DNA of 64,000 nucleotides from Macrobrachium rosenbergii (GCF_040412425.1 NC_089782.1:20313122-20377121); one strand, 5' to 3'. Positions 39,006-53,204 are shown, counted from the stretch's first letter. The notes: generated from the letters alone by a model not told the origin. Made by a program: numbers and translations.

Positions 39006-41095
39006 AACAATTTACTCTATTTCAAGACTTTGCTGAAAACAGTTCTCAAGAAGAGCTGAAACCTTTTTAACTTATTTCAAAGATATCAAAACACTTTTTA
39101 AAAGGAGAAAACCCTTTTACGTTATTCCAGCAAGAATATCAAACATATAGCTATTGCAAAAAGCCTAACAAAACGAATTTAAACAGGCGCTGAAACCCCT
39201 TTAACCTATTCTAAAGAGTCTATCAAACATTTAAATAAGAGCTGAAACTCCTTTAATTTATTCTAAAGAGTCTATCAAGCATTTAAATAAGAGTTGAAAC
39301 CCCTTTAACCTATTCTAAAGAGTCTATCAAATATTTAAATAAGAGCTGAAACACCTTTAACCTATTCTAAAGTCTATGAAGCATTTAAATAAGACCTGAA
39401 ACTCCTTTAATCTATTCTAGATTCTCCCAACATATAAATAAGGGCTGAAACCCCTTTAGCTATTCTAAAGAGTCTATCAAACATATAAATAGAAATTTGA
39501 AACTCTTTATCTTCTTCCTGAAGTCGTTCAGAGCCTTTAAATAAGAGCTGAAACTCCACTAACCTACTCAGGTTTACAACATTCAAATAAGAGATGAATC
39601 CTTTAACTATTCAAATTCCCTCAAACATTTTAAATAGAGCTGAAACCCTTTAGCTATTCTAAAAAGTCTATCAAACATTTAAATAAGAGCTGTATTGTAG
39701 CTACTCTAAAGAGTCATAAAACAACAAATAAGAATGACCCCTTTAATCTATTATAAAGGGTTTATCAAACATTTGAATAAGACCTGAATCCCCTTTAACC
39801 TATTCGAAAGAGTCTATCAGACATTTAAATAAGAGATGAAACCCCTTTAACCTATTCTAAAGAGTCTATCAAACATTTAAATAAGACCTGAAACACCTTT
39901 AACCTATTCTAAAGAGTCTATCAAACATTTAAACAAGACCTGAAACCCCTTTAACCTATTCTAAAGAGTCTATCAAACATTTAAATAAGAGCTGAAACTC
40001 CTTTAACCTATTCTAAAGAGTCTATCAAACATTTAAATAAGACCTGAAACTCCTATAATTTATACTAAAGAGTTTATCAAACATTTAAATAAGCACGGAA
40101 ACCTCTTTAACCTACTCTAGAGTCTATCAAACATTTAAATAAGAGCTGAAACCCCTTTAAACTATTCTAAAGAGTCTAACCAACATTTAAATAAGAGCTA
40201 AAACCCCTTTAAAACTATTCTAAAGGTCTATCAAAACATTTAAATAAGCGTTGAAACACCTTTAACCTGTTCTAAAGAGTCCTCAAACATTTAAATAAGA
40301 GCTGAAACCCCTTTAAACTATTCTAAAGAGTCTAACCAACATTTAAATAAGAGCTAAAACCCCTTTAAACTATTCTAAGGAGTCTATCAAACATTTAAAT
40401 AAGCGTTGAAACCCCTTTAACCTATTCTAAAGAGTCTATCAAACATTTAAATAAGAGCTGAAACCCCTTTAAACTATTCTAAAGAGTCTATCAAACATTC
40501 AGTTAAGAGCTGACACCCCTTTAAACTATTCTGAAGTCTATCAGACATTTAAATAAGAGCTGAAAGCCCTTTAACCTATACCAAAGAGTCTATCGAACAT
40601 ATTTAAATAGGAGCTGAAACTAATTTAACCTATTCCAAAGAGTTTACCAAACATATTTAAATAAGTGCTGAAACTCCCTTAACCTATCCTAAAGTCCATC
40701 AAATATATCTAAGCAAGAGTTGAAACCCCCTTTTAACCTATTGCAAAATGCTTATCCAAGCATATCTAAAACAGGAACTGACACCATATAACCTACTCTA
40801 AAAATCCTATTAAAAATATTTAAATACGAGCCTAAACCTCTTTAACCTACCCCCCAAAAAGCCTATCAAAACCTATCTAAAAAGGCGCTTAAATCTCTTT
40901 AACATACCCCAGAAAATCCTATCACAAGCAATTTTAAAAAGGAGCCTAAATCCCTTTAACCTACCTCCCTAAAAAAACCTATCAAAACCTATTTAAAAAG
41001 AAGCTGAGCCCTTTTAACCTATTCCAAAAAAGGCCATCGCATCAGACTTAAAAGGGAGATGAAACCCCCTTCAAGCTACTCCTTAAAAGGCTAAG
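39006..41095 (+). repeat. 52-bp AT-rich satellite, about 40 units
   Basis: The consensus order is TCTATCAAACATTTAAATAAG, AGCTGAAACCCCTTTAACC, TATTCTAAAGAG. Spacing is 52 bp, for example between CCTATTCTA at 39851 and at 39903. The centre (about 39800-40500) is most regular. Both ends decay: the left end has single-base losses, and the right end (after about 40700) drifts to AAAAAGCC and CTACC variants. Confidence 0.96.
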
Positions 41096-41320
41096 TTCCT
41101 GTCGTGGCTCCTACAGCGCCTTCTTTTTTTCCACTCAGGAGACACTCGGTGACATTCTTCGTCGGGAGGACAAGGGTCCCTTCAGGCCACGGGAGAAAGT
41201 ATTGATCACAAGACGCGCGTTTTCTTCTTCAGTCGCATTTTCTTTTACAACTCCCGACCGTAGGCGGTCTGGTGCAGCCTGGCCCATTCGCTCAAGACAT
41301 GGGAGCGACCTCCAGGGAGA
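41096..41320. other. non-coding spacer
   Basis: Short GC-richer segment between satellite and microsatellite; no domain in any frame. Confidence 0.4.
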
Positions 41321-41324
41321 GAGA

Positions 41325-41482
<158 letters not shown>

Positions 41483-42221
41483 ATTTTATTTTATGAGAGG
41501 AAGCCCACGAGGAAATTGAAACAATGAGTGCAACACCTTTCGTTCTCACTACAATGGATTTTCAAGCAACCTAAATACAGTTAAACAAAGAAAGGATTAT
41601 AACGAAGACTCAGGCTATCACACTTAGGAAAGCAGAATGAAGTCCTCTCTATTAAATTCATATTACAAAAAAAAAAAAATGGCTGTTTGTCTTTTGTAGC
41701 CATTTTAACCAGACGTGAATAATTTTAGTGTAAATTTATTACACATAGAAAACAAAAGAAATAATTCAATTTAAGTACATTATTTTCCTGGAAGGTATAG
41801 TGATAAAAAATCTTTGTATTCTCTTTTGTAATCCTGCAGACTTGAAAAAGAACATACATTGGAATGTGTATTGAGGAGATAAGATAATGACAGCCAAGTC
41901 TAACATTTCATGTTGTTATTTTGAGTTCAGCCGTTCGATTAACAAACATCAAATTAAGTACTAATCGGAAAAACCAAATCAACTAACATTACTATTGCGT
42001 AAACTTTATTTTGACACTAACAGTATGGAAATAATCTACTGACCTTATAAAGGTAAGGTATGAAGAAGAGCGAGTGCTTAACAAGTTGCAGAAAAAAAAA
42101 AAAAAAAGAGAGACCAGGCCTTCGGGAGAGAGGATTTCAAGTATAACAGAATGTAAACACGCCTAATAAGAACTGCAACTGATAAAAGTAAAATACAGTA
42201 GAAATGAATATATAATTGAAC
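41483..42221. other. non-coding
   Basis: AT-rich with A runs; nothing supported. Confidence 0.45.
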
Positions 42222-42740
42222 TGAATATAAAATTTAGGCCACAGGCCAAGCTCTGGGACCTATGAAGTCATTCAGCGCTGAAAACTATTAAAAGGAGAGG
42301 GTGGAAAAAAAGTTAAGTATATCTTAGTTTAACCAGACCACTGAGCTGATTAACAGGTCTCCTAGGGCTGGCCCGAAGGATTAGATTTATTTTACGTTGC
42401 TAAGAAACAACTGGTTACCTAGCAACGGGACCTACAGCTTATTGTGGAATCGAACCACATTATAGCGAAGTAATTTCTATCACCAGAAATAAATTCCTCT
42501 TATTCTTCACTGGCCGGTCGGAGATTCGGCTCGCGGCCAGCAGGTGCGAACTGAGAACGGAACCCATTCACCCAACGAAGAACGAAGGAGAAAAGTAAGG
42601 TGGTAGAAAGAGAATATGAAGGGAGGTATAGTAAAAGGAATGAAAGGGGTTGCAGCTAGGGGCAGAAAGGGCGCTGCAAAGAACCTTAAGTAATGCCTAC
42701 AGTGCACCGCGTAAGGTGTACTGACGGCACAGCCCTCCTT
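42222..42740 (-). mobile_element. family A element, copy 3, split by a family B SINE
   Basis: The left part to about 42310 carries AGGCCACAGGCCAAGCTCTGGGACC and GAGAGGGTGGAAA. The right part from about 42595 resumes with AGAAAGAGAATATGAAGGGAGG and ends at TGCCTACAGTGCACCGCG and beyond. The interval between is a tRNA-type SINE. Confidence 0.88.
42311..42583 (-). mobile_element. tRNA-derived SINE, family B, copy 3, nested in family A
   Basis: Full-length in reverse orientation, from AGTTAAGTATATCTTAG to CCCAACGAAGAAC. The tRNA-like head is degraded: the expected GAGACTCGAACTCGG reads GAGATTCGGCTCGCGG, so the B box has decayed. Confidence 0.88.
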
Positions 42741-44000
42741 CGGAGAAAAAAATACGGTAGAGAACAAAACTGAAGAATGTTATAAATGAAAGCGGTTCCT
42801 AATATAAAAAATATCAAGCACACTTACACAGAAAATGACGAGAATTAATTGAAAAACAAAACAGCAAAGTCCGAGATCCTTGAGGCAATGAATGCGCCAG
42901 AGATGTTACAAACAGACCAAAATAAAGGAAACTGGGACGAAATTAGGTAAAAATGATTTCTAGGAAGTGGCGGAACGGAGAAAAACGAAGAATTAAAAGT
43001 ACGACGGAACAGAATTCGCACCGGGACGAAAAATAAGTAAGTACCCAGGAGTTGATAGTTGAATAATACTATGATTAAAAAAGCAATCCAATTACTAAAA
43101 TCACACAGAATTTCACAAGATACGAAGGGCAGAAACATAAGAAGAGAAAGGACAACTGAGGAGGAAGTGAACGAACCTATACAAAAGAACAATGGCGAGC
43201 TAAAAAGGAAATAAAAGCAGACACAAAAATGGAAAAATCCGACTTCAACCCAAGCATCATGGAAATCAAGCATGAAAGAAAGAAAATAAACAGAGGCAGA
43301 AGACAGGAGTAAAAGCAAGACAGCATCAGTGAGCACACCAAACAAAGAAGGAAGCGTTAAACAGACGGAAAAGTGAGAACAGCCAAGCTAAGCGAGGTTA
43401 GAAGCGAGGTAAAAAGCAGTGAAAGTTGCACGGCAGGAAAGATGACGCTAAACTGACACCACTAGGAAAGGGGAAAAGCAAGTTTAAAAAGGGAGGTAAT
43501 AACAGCAAAAACGAAGTCAAGAACCAAAGAGAAGCCGAACGAACCAAGTAAAAAAAAAAAGGTGAGAGAAAGACCGAGTTACAAGAATAACACAAATCAT
43601 GAAAAGGAAGAGGCAGGTTAAAAGAAAAGTCGAAGGTAAAACTCAATTGAATATAAATAAACCAGATCGAAAAGAAACCTGTGACAGGCAATGACAAGTA
43701 AAAAAAAAAAATCGTGAATGCAAGAAAGGATAAACAAAGGAAAAAATGCAGCAGAAAAGCTAAAAATCATTAAACCGCCTCAAGAACAAGAAAAACTAAA
43801 GCGAAATCAAGGTCTTCTAAATGCTAGATATTTCGAAAGAACACAGTGCAGGTCACGAAACGTGTCAAAAGGAGTGAAAAGGAGATTAAAAGGGGTGAAA
43901 TGGCGAAGAAAGAGAGAAGGAATTTCAGGTAACTGAAGAAATATGAGAAAAAAGAAATACAAGACAGACCAAGCAACCCACATAACGCAAACGAAGACAA
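42741..44000. other. purine-rich (A/G on + strand) non-coding block
   Basis: The + strand is strongly enriched in AAG/GAA/AAA words. This removes stops on the minus strand and produces a 166-residue Phe/Leu/Ser-rich frame at 42845-43345, which I do not accept as a protein. No repeat unit is obvious. Confidence 0.5.
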
Positions 44001-44001
44001 A

Positions 44002-44235
44002 AAGTTAAGTATATCTTAGTTTAATCAGACCACTGAGCTGATTAACAGCTCTCCTAGAGAGGGCTGGCCCGAAGGATTAGACTTACCTAGCAACGGGACC
44101 TACAGCTTACCGAGAAATGAATTTCTATCACCAGAAATAAATTCTTCTAATTCTCCATTGGCCGACCAGAGACTCGAACTCGGGCCTGGCAGAGTGCTAG
44201 CTGAGAACTCTACCGACTCGTCCAACGAGGAACTA
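44002..44235 (-). mobile_element. tRNA-derived SINE, family B, copy 4, internally deleted
   Basis: Reverse orientation. The B box is clear (GAGACTCGAACTCGGGCC on +, complement of GAGTTCGAGTCTC) and the anticodon-side sequence TGCTAGCTGAGAACTCTACCGACTCGTCC is present. Part of the body between GGATTAGACTTA and CCTAGCAACGGG is missing, as is the stretch after CAGCTTA. Confidence 0.88.
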
Positions 44236-44950
44236 AAACGAAGACAAAGGTAAAAACCAAACGTCAAGTGGGAAAAAGGAAATCAGAGAATGTTGCCTGA
44301 TGTCCCTTCACTGCTTCACAGACAATTCTCTAAGAACCTGCCGACTGACTGATGCAGTGTTGGAGAAGATACCATTAAGGTTCTTGGAAAGATACACAAA
44401 AGCGACAAGTTTTTCAAGACAAGATGTATTTGTGAAACACGACTGCCCCAAACTCAACTATTTTCACTATGATGACCATGGTCCACGTCACAAGGTCACT
44501 AACCTTGATGTCACCTGAAATGACTTCATTGGCGGAGTGCGATGGTCAAATCACAAGTTCTATCTCTTAGTTCAGAAGTTATGTCCACGGTCACTGTTGT
44601 GTACTGACAGATAGCCGACCTCCTTCCATGAACATCTGGAAGGATAGATGACCTCCCTTTTACCCGAGAACTAAAAATGAGTTCCACTTTCGTTAGAGCC
44701 TTTGCGAATGACTGACTTACCTTTGTATCAAGTCTGACTGTGAAATTCCTTCATCTGCACAGTACGGTAGATGTTACAATCAAGCGTTAACAGCGACAGC
44801 TACAGTGAAGGACAGAAAGACATACAGACACACAAACATAAGGAAAACTATAGTGCCATTCAAACTTGGTGGGTAAAGAGACTCATGACGAGTCTAGCAC
44901 GCGCTTGTGATGCATGCTCACATATATACTATATATATTTGCAAATTTGA
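44236..44950. other. non-coding
   Basis: A 72-residue + frame at 44300-44518 has no recognisable family. Nothing else supported. Confidence 0.4.
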
Positions 44951-45250
44951 TTTGCATTCTGGACATATGTGATGGACTAGGAAAATTGATGTGTGTGCTA
45001 GATAGGGTACCAGTAGCCAAAAGCTATTTTTTTCCCTTTGAAACGAAAGTATACGTATGTATGTATGTATGTGTATATATGTGTATGTATATATATTATA
45101 TACACATATATATACATATATATTTGTATATATATGTATTAACTTTTTCACATTTCTTGCATGCTGGACATATATAATAGATAAATTTGCGTGTAGCTAA
45201 ATAAGTGACCAGGAGCCAAATGGTATGTTTCTCCTTGAAATGACAATTTT
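44951..45250 (+). repeat. diverged direct duplication with TATG/TATA tracts
   Basis: A unit beginning GCAT-CTGGACATAT near 44953 recurs near 45159. Each copy then has CCAG-AGCCAAA and CTTTGAAA/CCTTGAAATGA. The TATG/TATA tract at about 45052-45137 lies between. Confidence 0.6.
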
Positions 45251-46044
45251 GAAATGGATATGTGGAAACCTTCAGTAAGTGTTCTTGAACATTCTGAGCC
45301 TTGATTCATGCCATGTCATTTTCTGTAAAATGAACTACCATGACGGTAACTTTTATCTGATGCCTTCGCAATTGACAAGTCTACGGTATTAAGAGCCCAA
45401 TTTCACCTATTGGTATGGTCTTTTCATGAGGAGGCAAGTGTGACAGTTAGTTATACTGAATTGCAGACAGGCAGATAGACAATCTTACCTTCATCCACAA
45501 CTAAGCACCAAGTTTTACATAAACCAGTTCAACCATGTAAGAGGTGTTACGATGGCAAGGTAAGCGTGAAAGAAGCACTGACGGACGGATGAATGCTTTT
45601 TCTCCGTTCGTCGATCTATTCATCTAAGTCCCCCTACCACCCGACTAGTTGGTAGGGACTAATATGATGAAAAAAAAATGTGCAAGACTACCTATAGTAA
45701 ACAAATGGAGTAGACGACAGACTAAATTGTTTGACAAAATGAGGGAAACATTATGATAAATGACTGATGAAGTGAGTTTAGGTAAAATGATCGTGATGAA
45801 AGCTGTAAAAAAACAAATAATGAATGAATTAAAAAAAAAAAAAAAGAGTTTTAAGATATACCGTAAATAAGAAATAAAAGATAATAGAAGATAAGCATCA
45901 ACAATAAAATATGAAACGTACGGCATAAACACAAAGTGAAGTAAAATGCAAATCACGAGAGGCGTCAAATCTAGGTTGAAAGGAACAGGAAACGCAGAAA
46001 GATGTTAAAAAACCGAACTCGAAGCATTATTTCGAAATCACCAC

Positions 46045-46090
<46 letters not shown>

Positions 46091-47210
46091 TTTGAATTAC
46101 AACAGTTTTATCGAACATATCTTTCAAAAATACTCACACGTTGCCAGAACGAAGCGATTAACAACCAAAAATAATATGGAATTTTTCCATTACACACTAC
46201 AATCGTAGAAATGTTTAGAAAACACTCTTCTCAGAGGAGGAATTCTGTGCAACGCTGCATTACCCTAAATAAACATGAATGGTCTATTTATTTACAGAAT
46301 AGAACTGAAAATAAAAACGCCAAACCTACCTAAGTTTTTCCTTTGATAAAAATGCTAACATGTATAATACGAGACCTGCTGAATAGAAGACGGAGCCGAG
46401 TACATAAAATTCTTTGCTGTTTTCATAATTCCTTTTTGGTTTCTGCAGAAAAAATCACGTCACAGATAATATGCAATATACCTTTCCAGTCGTCATAGAC
46501 TGTTACAACGATGTGGTATACAAGTGAAATGCTAAGCAATATGATACGTAAATAAATGATAAGAAAAAAGAATAATAATTTCTTTTGTTCTTTGTTCCCA
46601 ACATATCTGGACGTTATGATACAAGAAAAATATGGATTGCAACTCACATCATTTGCGGAATGTGTGCCAATGTCTCTCCCATTGGTAAGTAGCTCATGGC
46701 AAGTCCCGTTTCTTCCTGTATGAAACGAGTTTCACTTGAGCGATTCAATGTCTTCTCCAATTCACGTACCAACCCAGAGTATGCTCTGTCTTATCACTGA
46801 AATTCGACAGGGTTCGAGTTTTCCTTTGATCAATAGACACTAAACTTGCAAATTTACCAGCAAACCCTTCCGAATGTGAAACCTTACGCAACAATCTATT
46901 TATTCGGTTACCAGCTGCCACAGCATGAAAAGCACATGATCAATAATAATAATGAATTGTATTAAAATTGTTTCAACAAGCAGAATTTTGACTAAAACAT
47001 ATATGAATATATATTACAATATCCTCAAGAGGTGTAAATGGGCTACGGGCGAACTTGAGGCTTCTGACAGCGTGGGTTCTAATCCCACCAAGAAAGGAGA
47101 ACTTTCCCATTATTTCCTTTGAGATTTGATGGCTTTCAGTCGATATCTTACCCAAAATATTAAGAAACTGAGGAGCTTACAGACCATTTTTGCTACTAAG
47201 TGACACATAT
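45251..47210. other. non-coding with a GA tract and a tRNA-like arm
   Basis: GA microsatellite at about 46050-46088. At about 47070-47094 a T-arm-like hairpin GTGGG-TTCTAAT-CCCAC resembles a tRNA T arm or SINE B box, but the rest of a cloverleaf cannot be drawn. No protein gene recognised. Confidence 0.4.
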
Positions 47211-47213
47211 TGT

Positions 47214-47364
<151 letters not shown>

Positions 47365-47372
47365 TAATATAT

Positions 47373-47578
47373 ATTACTAAAAGGACCTCATTCAAACTGG
47401 ATGGTATCTAATGGGTTTTTATTCAAAAGTTACAAGCTTTCTTGGACAAACAGTCCACATTATCAAGTATCCGTACAATACTTGATAATGTGGACTGTTT
47501 GTCCAAGAAAGCTTCTGTAAATCCTTGAATAAAAACTCCATTAGATACCATCCAGTTTGAATGAGGTCCTTTTAGTAA
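47373..47578. repeat. about 206-bp fold-back with long arms
   Basis: Left arm 47373-47470 (ATTACTAAAAGGACC ... ACATTATCAAGTAT) pairs with right arm 47478-47578 (ATACTTGATAATGTGG ... GGTCCTTTTAGTAAT). Pairing is nearly continuous; one small mismatched bubble lies near 47427-47436 / 47514-47524. The loop is about seven bases. AT tracts flank both outer ends (47215-47360 and 47620-47687). Confidence 0.93.
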
Positions 47579-47619
47579 TTCTACTAATGCACAGAACAAT
47601 TGTGTATGTGATAAAGCTA

Positions 47620-47622
47620 ATA

Positions 47623-47689
<67 letters not shown>

Positions 47690-47700
47690 ATATATACATA
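47620..47700. repeat. AT microsatellite
   Basis: Right-hand partner of the AT tract on the other side of the fold-back. Confidence 0.96.
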
Positions 47701-48007
47701 CACATACACGAATATCTATGTTTGGCCAAGAGATATTGCGAGAATGATTCTCCCTATTGCAAAACAAAGACTCCAGGACACAACCCAGTGAAAGCAGTCG
47801 AACAAAATGCTGCTTATTTCACGACATGTTTAATGCATTTGTTGGGTGAAAATTAGCCTTTTTGAATTGGGCAAGTCATCTGAACGTCGTATAAATGATA
47901 AAAAATGTTTACGAAAGTGCTGCTTCTCATTTTCATCACATATTCATATCCAACTCTCATCAAGTATTCATATCTCGTTTTCATCACAATCACGTTGCTT
48001 TGTCACG

Positions 48008-48009
48008 GG

Positions 48010-48070
<61 letters not shown>
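48008..48070. repeat. ATT trinucleotide microsatellite
   Basis: About 20 ATT repeats. Confidence 0.98.
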
Positions 48071-48597
48071 GAAACAAGCAAAAAAGGGAGTGAACTTTTG
48101 CGCAAAAATTTTCAGCCGAATAAAATCCCAACTAATGAAGAAAGCAAGGACACAGCAAAGTAGAAGGGAGTAATGTTAAATTTACTAAATCAATAACAAA
48201 TAATAGTGACAGGGTCGACACAATTGACGAATACGTCCCCCTAACCAATCTCTGTCTGAATTGGGAATTCTCAGTTTCTCCGGTGTTTCCTAAATCACTT
48301 CACGGTGGAACACCTCTTCAAAAAATAGAGGTCACGAAAACCTACTGTAGTTACCGCAGCAATACCCGTCTCAGTCTCGTCAAGATTATATGAACAGGTA
48401 AACGAGAGTAAAACAAAAATAAATACGTACGTGAAAGGAACATGTGCTCGGGCGTATCCGGGTGATTTTCATCTCAAAAATGCAATATTTACAGTTGCAT
48501 TTTTTCTGCTTTATATCTGTCCAGGATGTCTGTCCAGAGAGAAACAGAAAAATCTGTGGCACTGAATAACTTGAGTGACGCATTTTATATAAGTAAC

Positions 48598-48723
<126 letters not shown>

Positions 48724-48959
48724 ACATATATCACCAAACAGTAAGTTTCCCCTAAAAGAGTTTGTTCCAGTGGAAAAAAGAAACGATGTTTCCGCCACAT
48801 TATGTTATAACAGCGGAATCGTGGACGAACCGCGGTTGCAGAAAACTTCCAAAACTTTATCTGCTTCACATGCTTACGCACAGGACATATCAGCAGGATG
48901 TCGAACCCGTAAACACACTGCTCCTTTCAAACTATGTGCGCACACTCTCATTTTCTTTT

Positions 48960-49330
48960 CATTCCATCTATACACAGCTTTCTAAGTTCTCCTCCTCTCC
49001 TCCTCTTAACCAGTACGTAAGAATCATACTCTTTTCACTAACCCAACTTCCTCCATTCTTTCCAGATGACTGAACCCTCTCAAAATACTGACCTATCCTT
49101 TCACCTACGTTAGCCTCCTTCTCACTCTTGTCAATCCTTTTTATGCCACATATACCACGCAAAACAATTCATCTCAACAGTTTCAACCTTTTTTCTTTTA
49201 TTTTCAATAAGTATTCGAACTTTACCTTCAGAAAGAGGTGTGGCTCAACAATCCCTCTTTGCAGCCCAGCCTTGGGCTTCCATGAACACTTCCAATACAC
49301 CTTCCTCGCGTCACATAGCGTGTGACTCGC
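48960..49330 (-). mobile_element. LINE relic, C-terminal end of a reverse-transcriptase ORF
   Basis: Minus-strand translation in broken frames gives KRKKVETVEMNC (near 49165-49205), then MRGICGIKRIDKSEKEANVGERIG (near 49162-49090). The order V-E-x-x-E-M-x-C-(L)-R-x-I-C-G-[IV]-x-R-x-D-K is the typical region after the catalytic core in many arthropod non-LTR elements. Frames change at least once and the catalytic F-A-D-D part is absent, so it is a decayed fragment. The boundaries are approximate. Confidence 0.55.
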
Positions 49331-50060
49331 CTCTTCACTTATTCAGTACTACCATCACCCGTTATAATCTATTTCTAAATACATTTATGAAGTACCAGCT
49401 TGCATTCTGTCCCCCACTGATATTTGCATTCGTTGCTCCATCTTACCAGTTTCCATCATTAATACTATTATTATAGGTTAAACAGCAACCCTGACTGGGA
49501 AAACAGAATGCAACAAGCCCAAAAGTCCAAACAGGGGAAAGTACCCCAGTACAGAAAAAGAAATTAGAAACAAAGAATAAATTATGGAACAAAAGTAACG
49601 GAGAAAAACTTGCAAGATAGCAACAAATAAGATACAGTGAAATAATTAAGACAAATATGCCAATAAACTATGAAGTGAGACTCGTGTCAGTGAGCCTGCT
49701 TAACAAAAATTAATTGCACAAAGTCTGAACTCAAGTCCCAGCAATCCAACTTCAGAATTATGAAGATATTCTACCCTAGTTACTAAATCTTACCAATACT
49801 TACTTTCAAAAGCAAACGTGTTGTGTACGGATAGTTGTAAACATTAAAATTAGTTAAAACTTTAAAACAAGGCTAGTTCGCTAACGGGTTGCCATTCCTT
49901 TTAAAAACAACAGCAAACTCAAGACTTCATCAGCTACAAAAATTAAATTTTCTCACGACTTCGAACCTCTATTTGATGTCTTTTCTCTTAATTCTCACAT
50001 TACTCCATCCACAACATATTAAAACTTTATGGAGGCATACTGAACCTTTTGTCTCAGGAT
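49331..50060. other. non-coding
   Basis: Nothing supported. Confidence 0.4.
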
Positions 50061-50064
50061 TAAA

Positions 50065-50896
<832 letters not shown>

Positions 50897-51172
50897 TATA
50901 TATAATTTAGGCCAAAGGCCAAGCGCTGGGACCTATGAGGCCATTGAACGCTGAAACGGAAAATGGCAGTAAAAAGGTTTGAAATGTGTAACAGGAGGAA
51001 AACCTCGCGCTTTTATTAAGAAAAAAATATTAAGAGAGGGTGCAAAGTGAGATGGAAGAAAGAGAATATGAAAGGAGGCACAGTAAAAAGAATGAAAGCT
51101 GTTGCAGCTAGGGGCCGAAGGGACGCTGCAAAGAACCTTCAATAACGCCTACAGTGCACCCTACGAGGGCAC
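50897..51172 (-). mobile_element. family A element, copy 4
   Basis: Ordered family landmarks from TTTAGGCCAAAGGCCAAGCG to CGCCTACAGTGCACCC, uninterrupted. An ATATATATAT run abuts the presumed tail side. Confidence 0.9.
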
Positions 51173-52670
51173 AAACTTTTACAAACAGGGAAGACTGTCT
51201 GTCTGAGTTTTGATGTGTCTGATCAGCAGAGAAAATAATTAATACCGTCATGTAAGACTTCGCTATTAATACGCACCTAGGGTTTTCAGGAAAATAATAA
51301 CGCTTTTCACCATTTCTTCAATAATATTTCCGAATAAGAATCCTCTGAAGGAATAAATTTCGTAACGGTATACATTTTCAGTGAAAGTGTATAAAAGACT
51401 GTGAATTATATGCAAATATAAAAAGAAAATAAGGTGAACGATGGGAAAAATTCGTAACTGATATGATTGAAAATTATACACGGGGGTCATAACATGTTTG
51501 CCACCCTCGCGATCAAAACATTGCTGTATTAACCAACATAATTCATTGTTCAATAGATTTATTTACAACATATGTTATTAACGGTTATTTCTATTCAAAG
51601 ATGTTCGACAATCAGTATGGGGAAATATTCTGATTTGAAGAGAAGTATTTATCATCAACAGCTGTCATTTTTAAACTGTTACACATAGCAAAAGAGTGAA
51701 AAAACTAATAGTCTTGTAAAATCCCTTTTGGGAGCCAGAACTTTGTGTACCTACTGCGACTAAATAGAGTTCATATTATTTTCCTACTATTACTAAACAA
51801 AAAAAAGCCCTACAATGCCAGAAAATGTCACAGGATTTTTCCTGACTGCTCACAGCCTCTCACGCCATATCAGCAAAATGATGCATCACCTTCTTATCGA
51901 ATACTGGGCCATGTACCAAGTTCAAGGAAAACACTCACGGGCAACTCAAAAAAAAGGTTCATGCATAAACAGGAAAATGTCTTGTGTCCAAAAAGATTAA
52001 GTGAAGGTTAAAGAGGAATAAAGCGCCCCTCCGTTGGTGAGAGCAAAGGTTAACATAAGACCTCGGTGGCAACGATCTTAGATGATCTTCGTCCCACTGA
52101 TTAGCGTGGAACAAAGACCACATTCCCATCAGAGTAACTGTAATGGGGCATTCGCTTTCCACCTCCGGTACAGCCAAGTCAGGAATCGACCATGTGACTG
52201 GCCTCGTTACAAAATTTCTTTTTTAACAACCGACGATATCGTATCAGGAAGGATGAAACAGAAGACGGCTAATTTACATAAAGTAAATTCTATGGACTAT
52301 TAATTTCAAACGAATTAATTTAATACCAGTGCTGATTTCTATCCGAAAATTGTTAACACGGACGATTATCATCAGTTACATAAAAGGAAATATCCCAGAA
52401 AGCTGTTATTAAAATGATTACACACTGCATGATAAACATCAGCTTATGGTGTTCATTTATATGGAAGACTGGCGTCACATTAAAACCAATTTTTTTTTTC
52501 CGTAACACCTACACATCTTTATCAGGTCAGTAATTATGCTCTGATAAAATTCATTTTCCTCCGGCGAAAGACTTCATCGCTATGATATAAATACTTTAAA
52601 TGACCAGTGTTTAATTAATGCTGAAAATAAAGTGATCAAATAAAAAGGATTTTATGGACTTTTACGATAT

Positions 52671-52674
<4 letters not shown>
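51173..52674. other. non-coding
   Basis: No gene, repeat family or RNA is recognised. Confidence 0.4.

Positions 52675-53204
<530 letters not shown>

Noticed and set aside
39006..41095. CRISPR-like array
   Set aside because: Units are contiguous and degenerate with no unique spacers, and the genome is clearly eukaryotic.
42845..43345. 166-residue hydrophobic frame on the minus strand resembling a multi-pass membrane protein
   Set aside because: Its Phe/Leu/Ser content follows from purine-rich DNA on the other strand. No motif and no splice context support it.
47035..47100. tRNA gene suggested by GTGGGTTCTAATCCCACC
   Set aside because: A T-arm-like hairpin is present, but acceptor, D and anticodon arms cannot be paired; more likely a SINE relic or chance.
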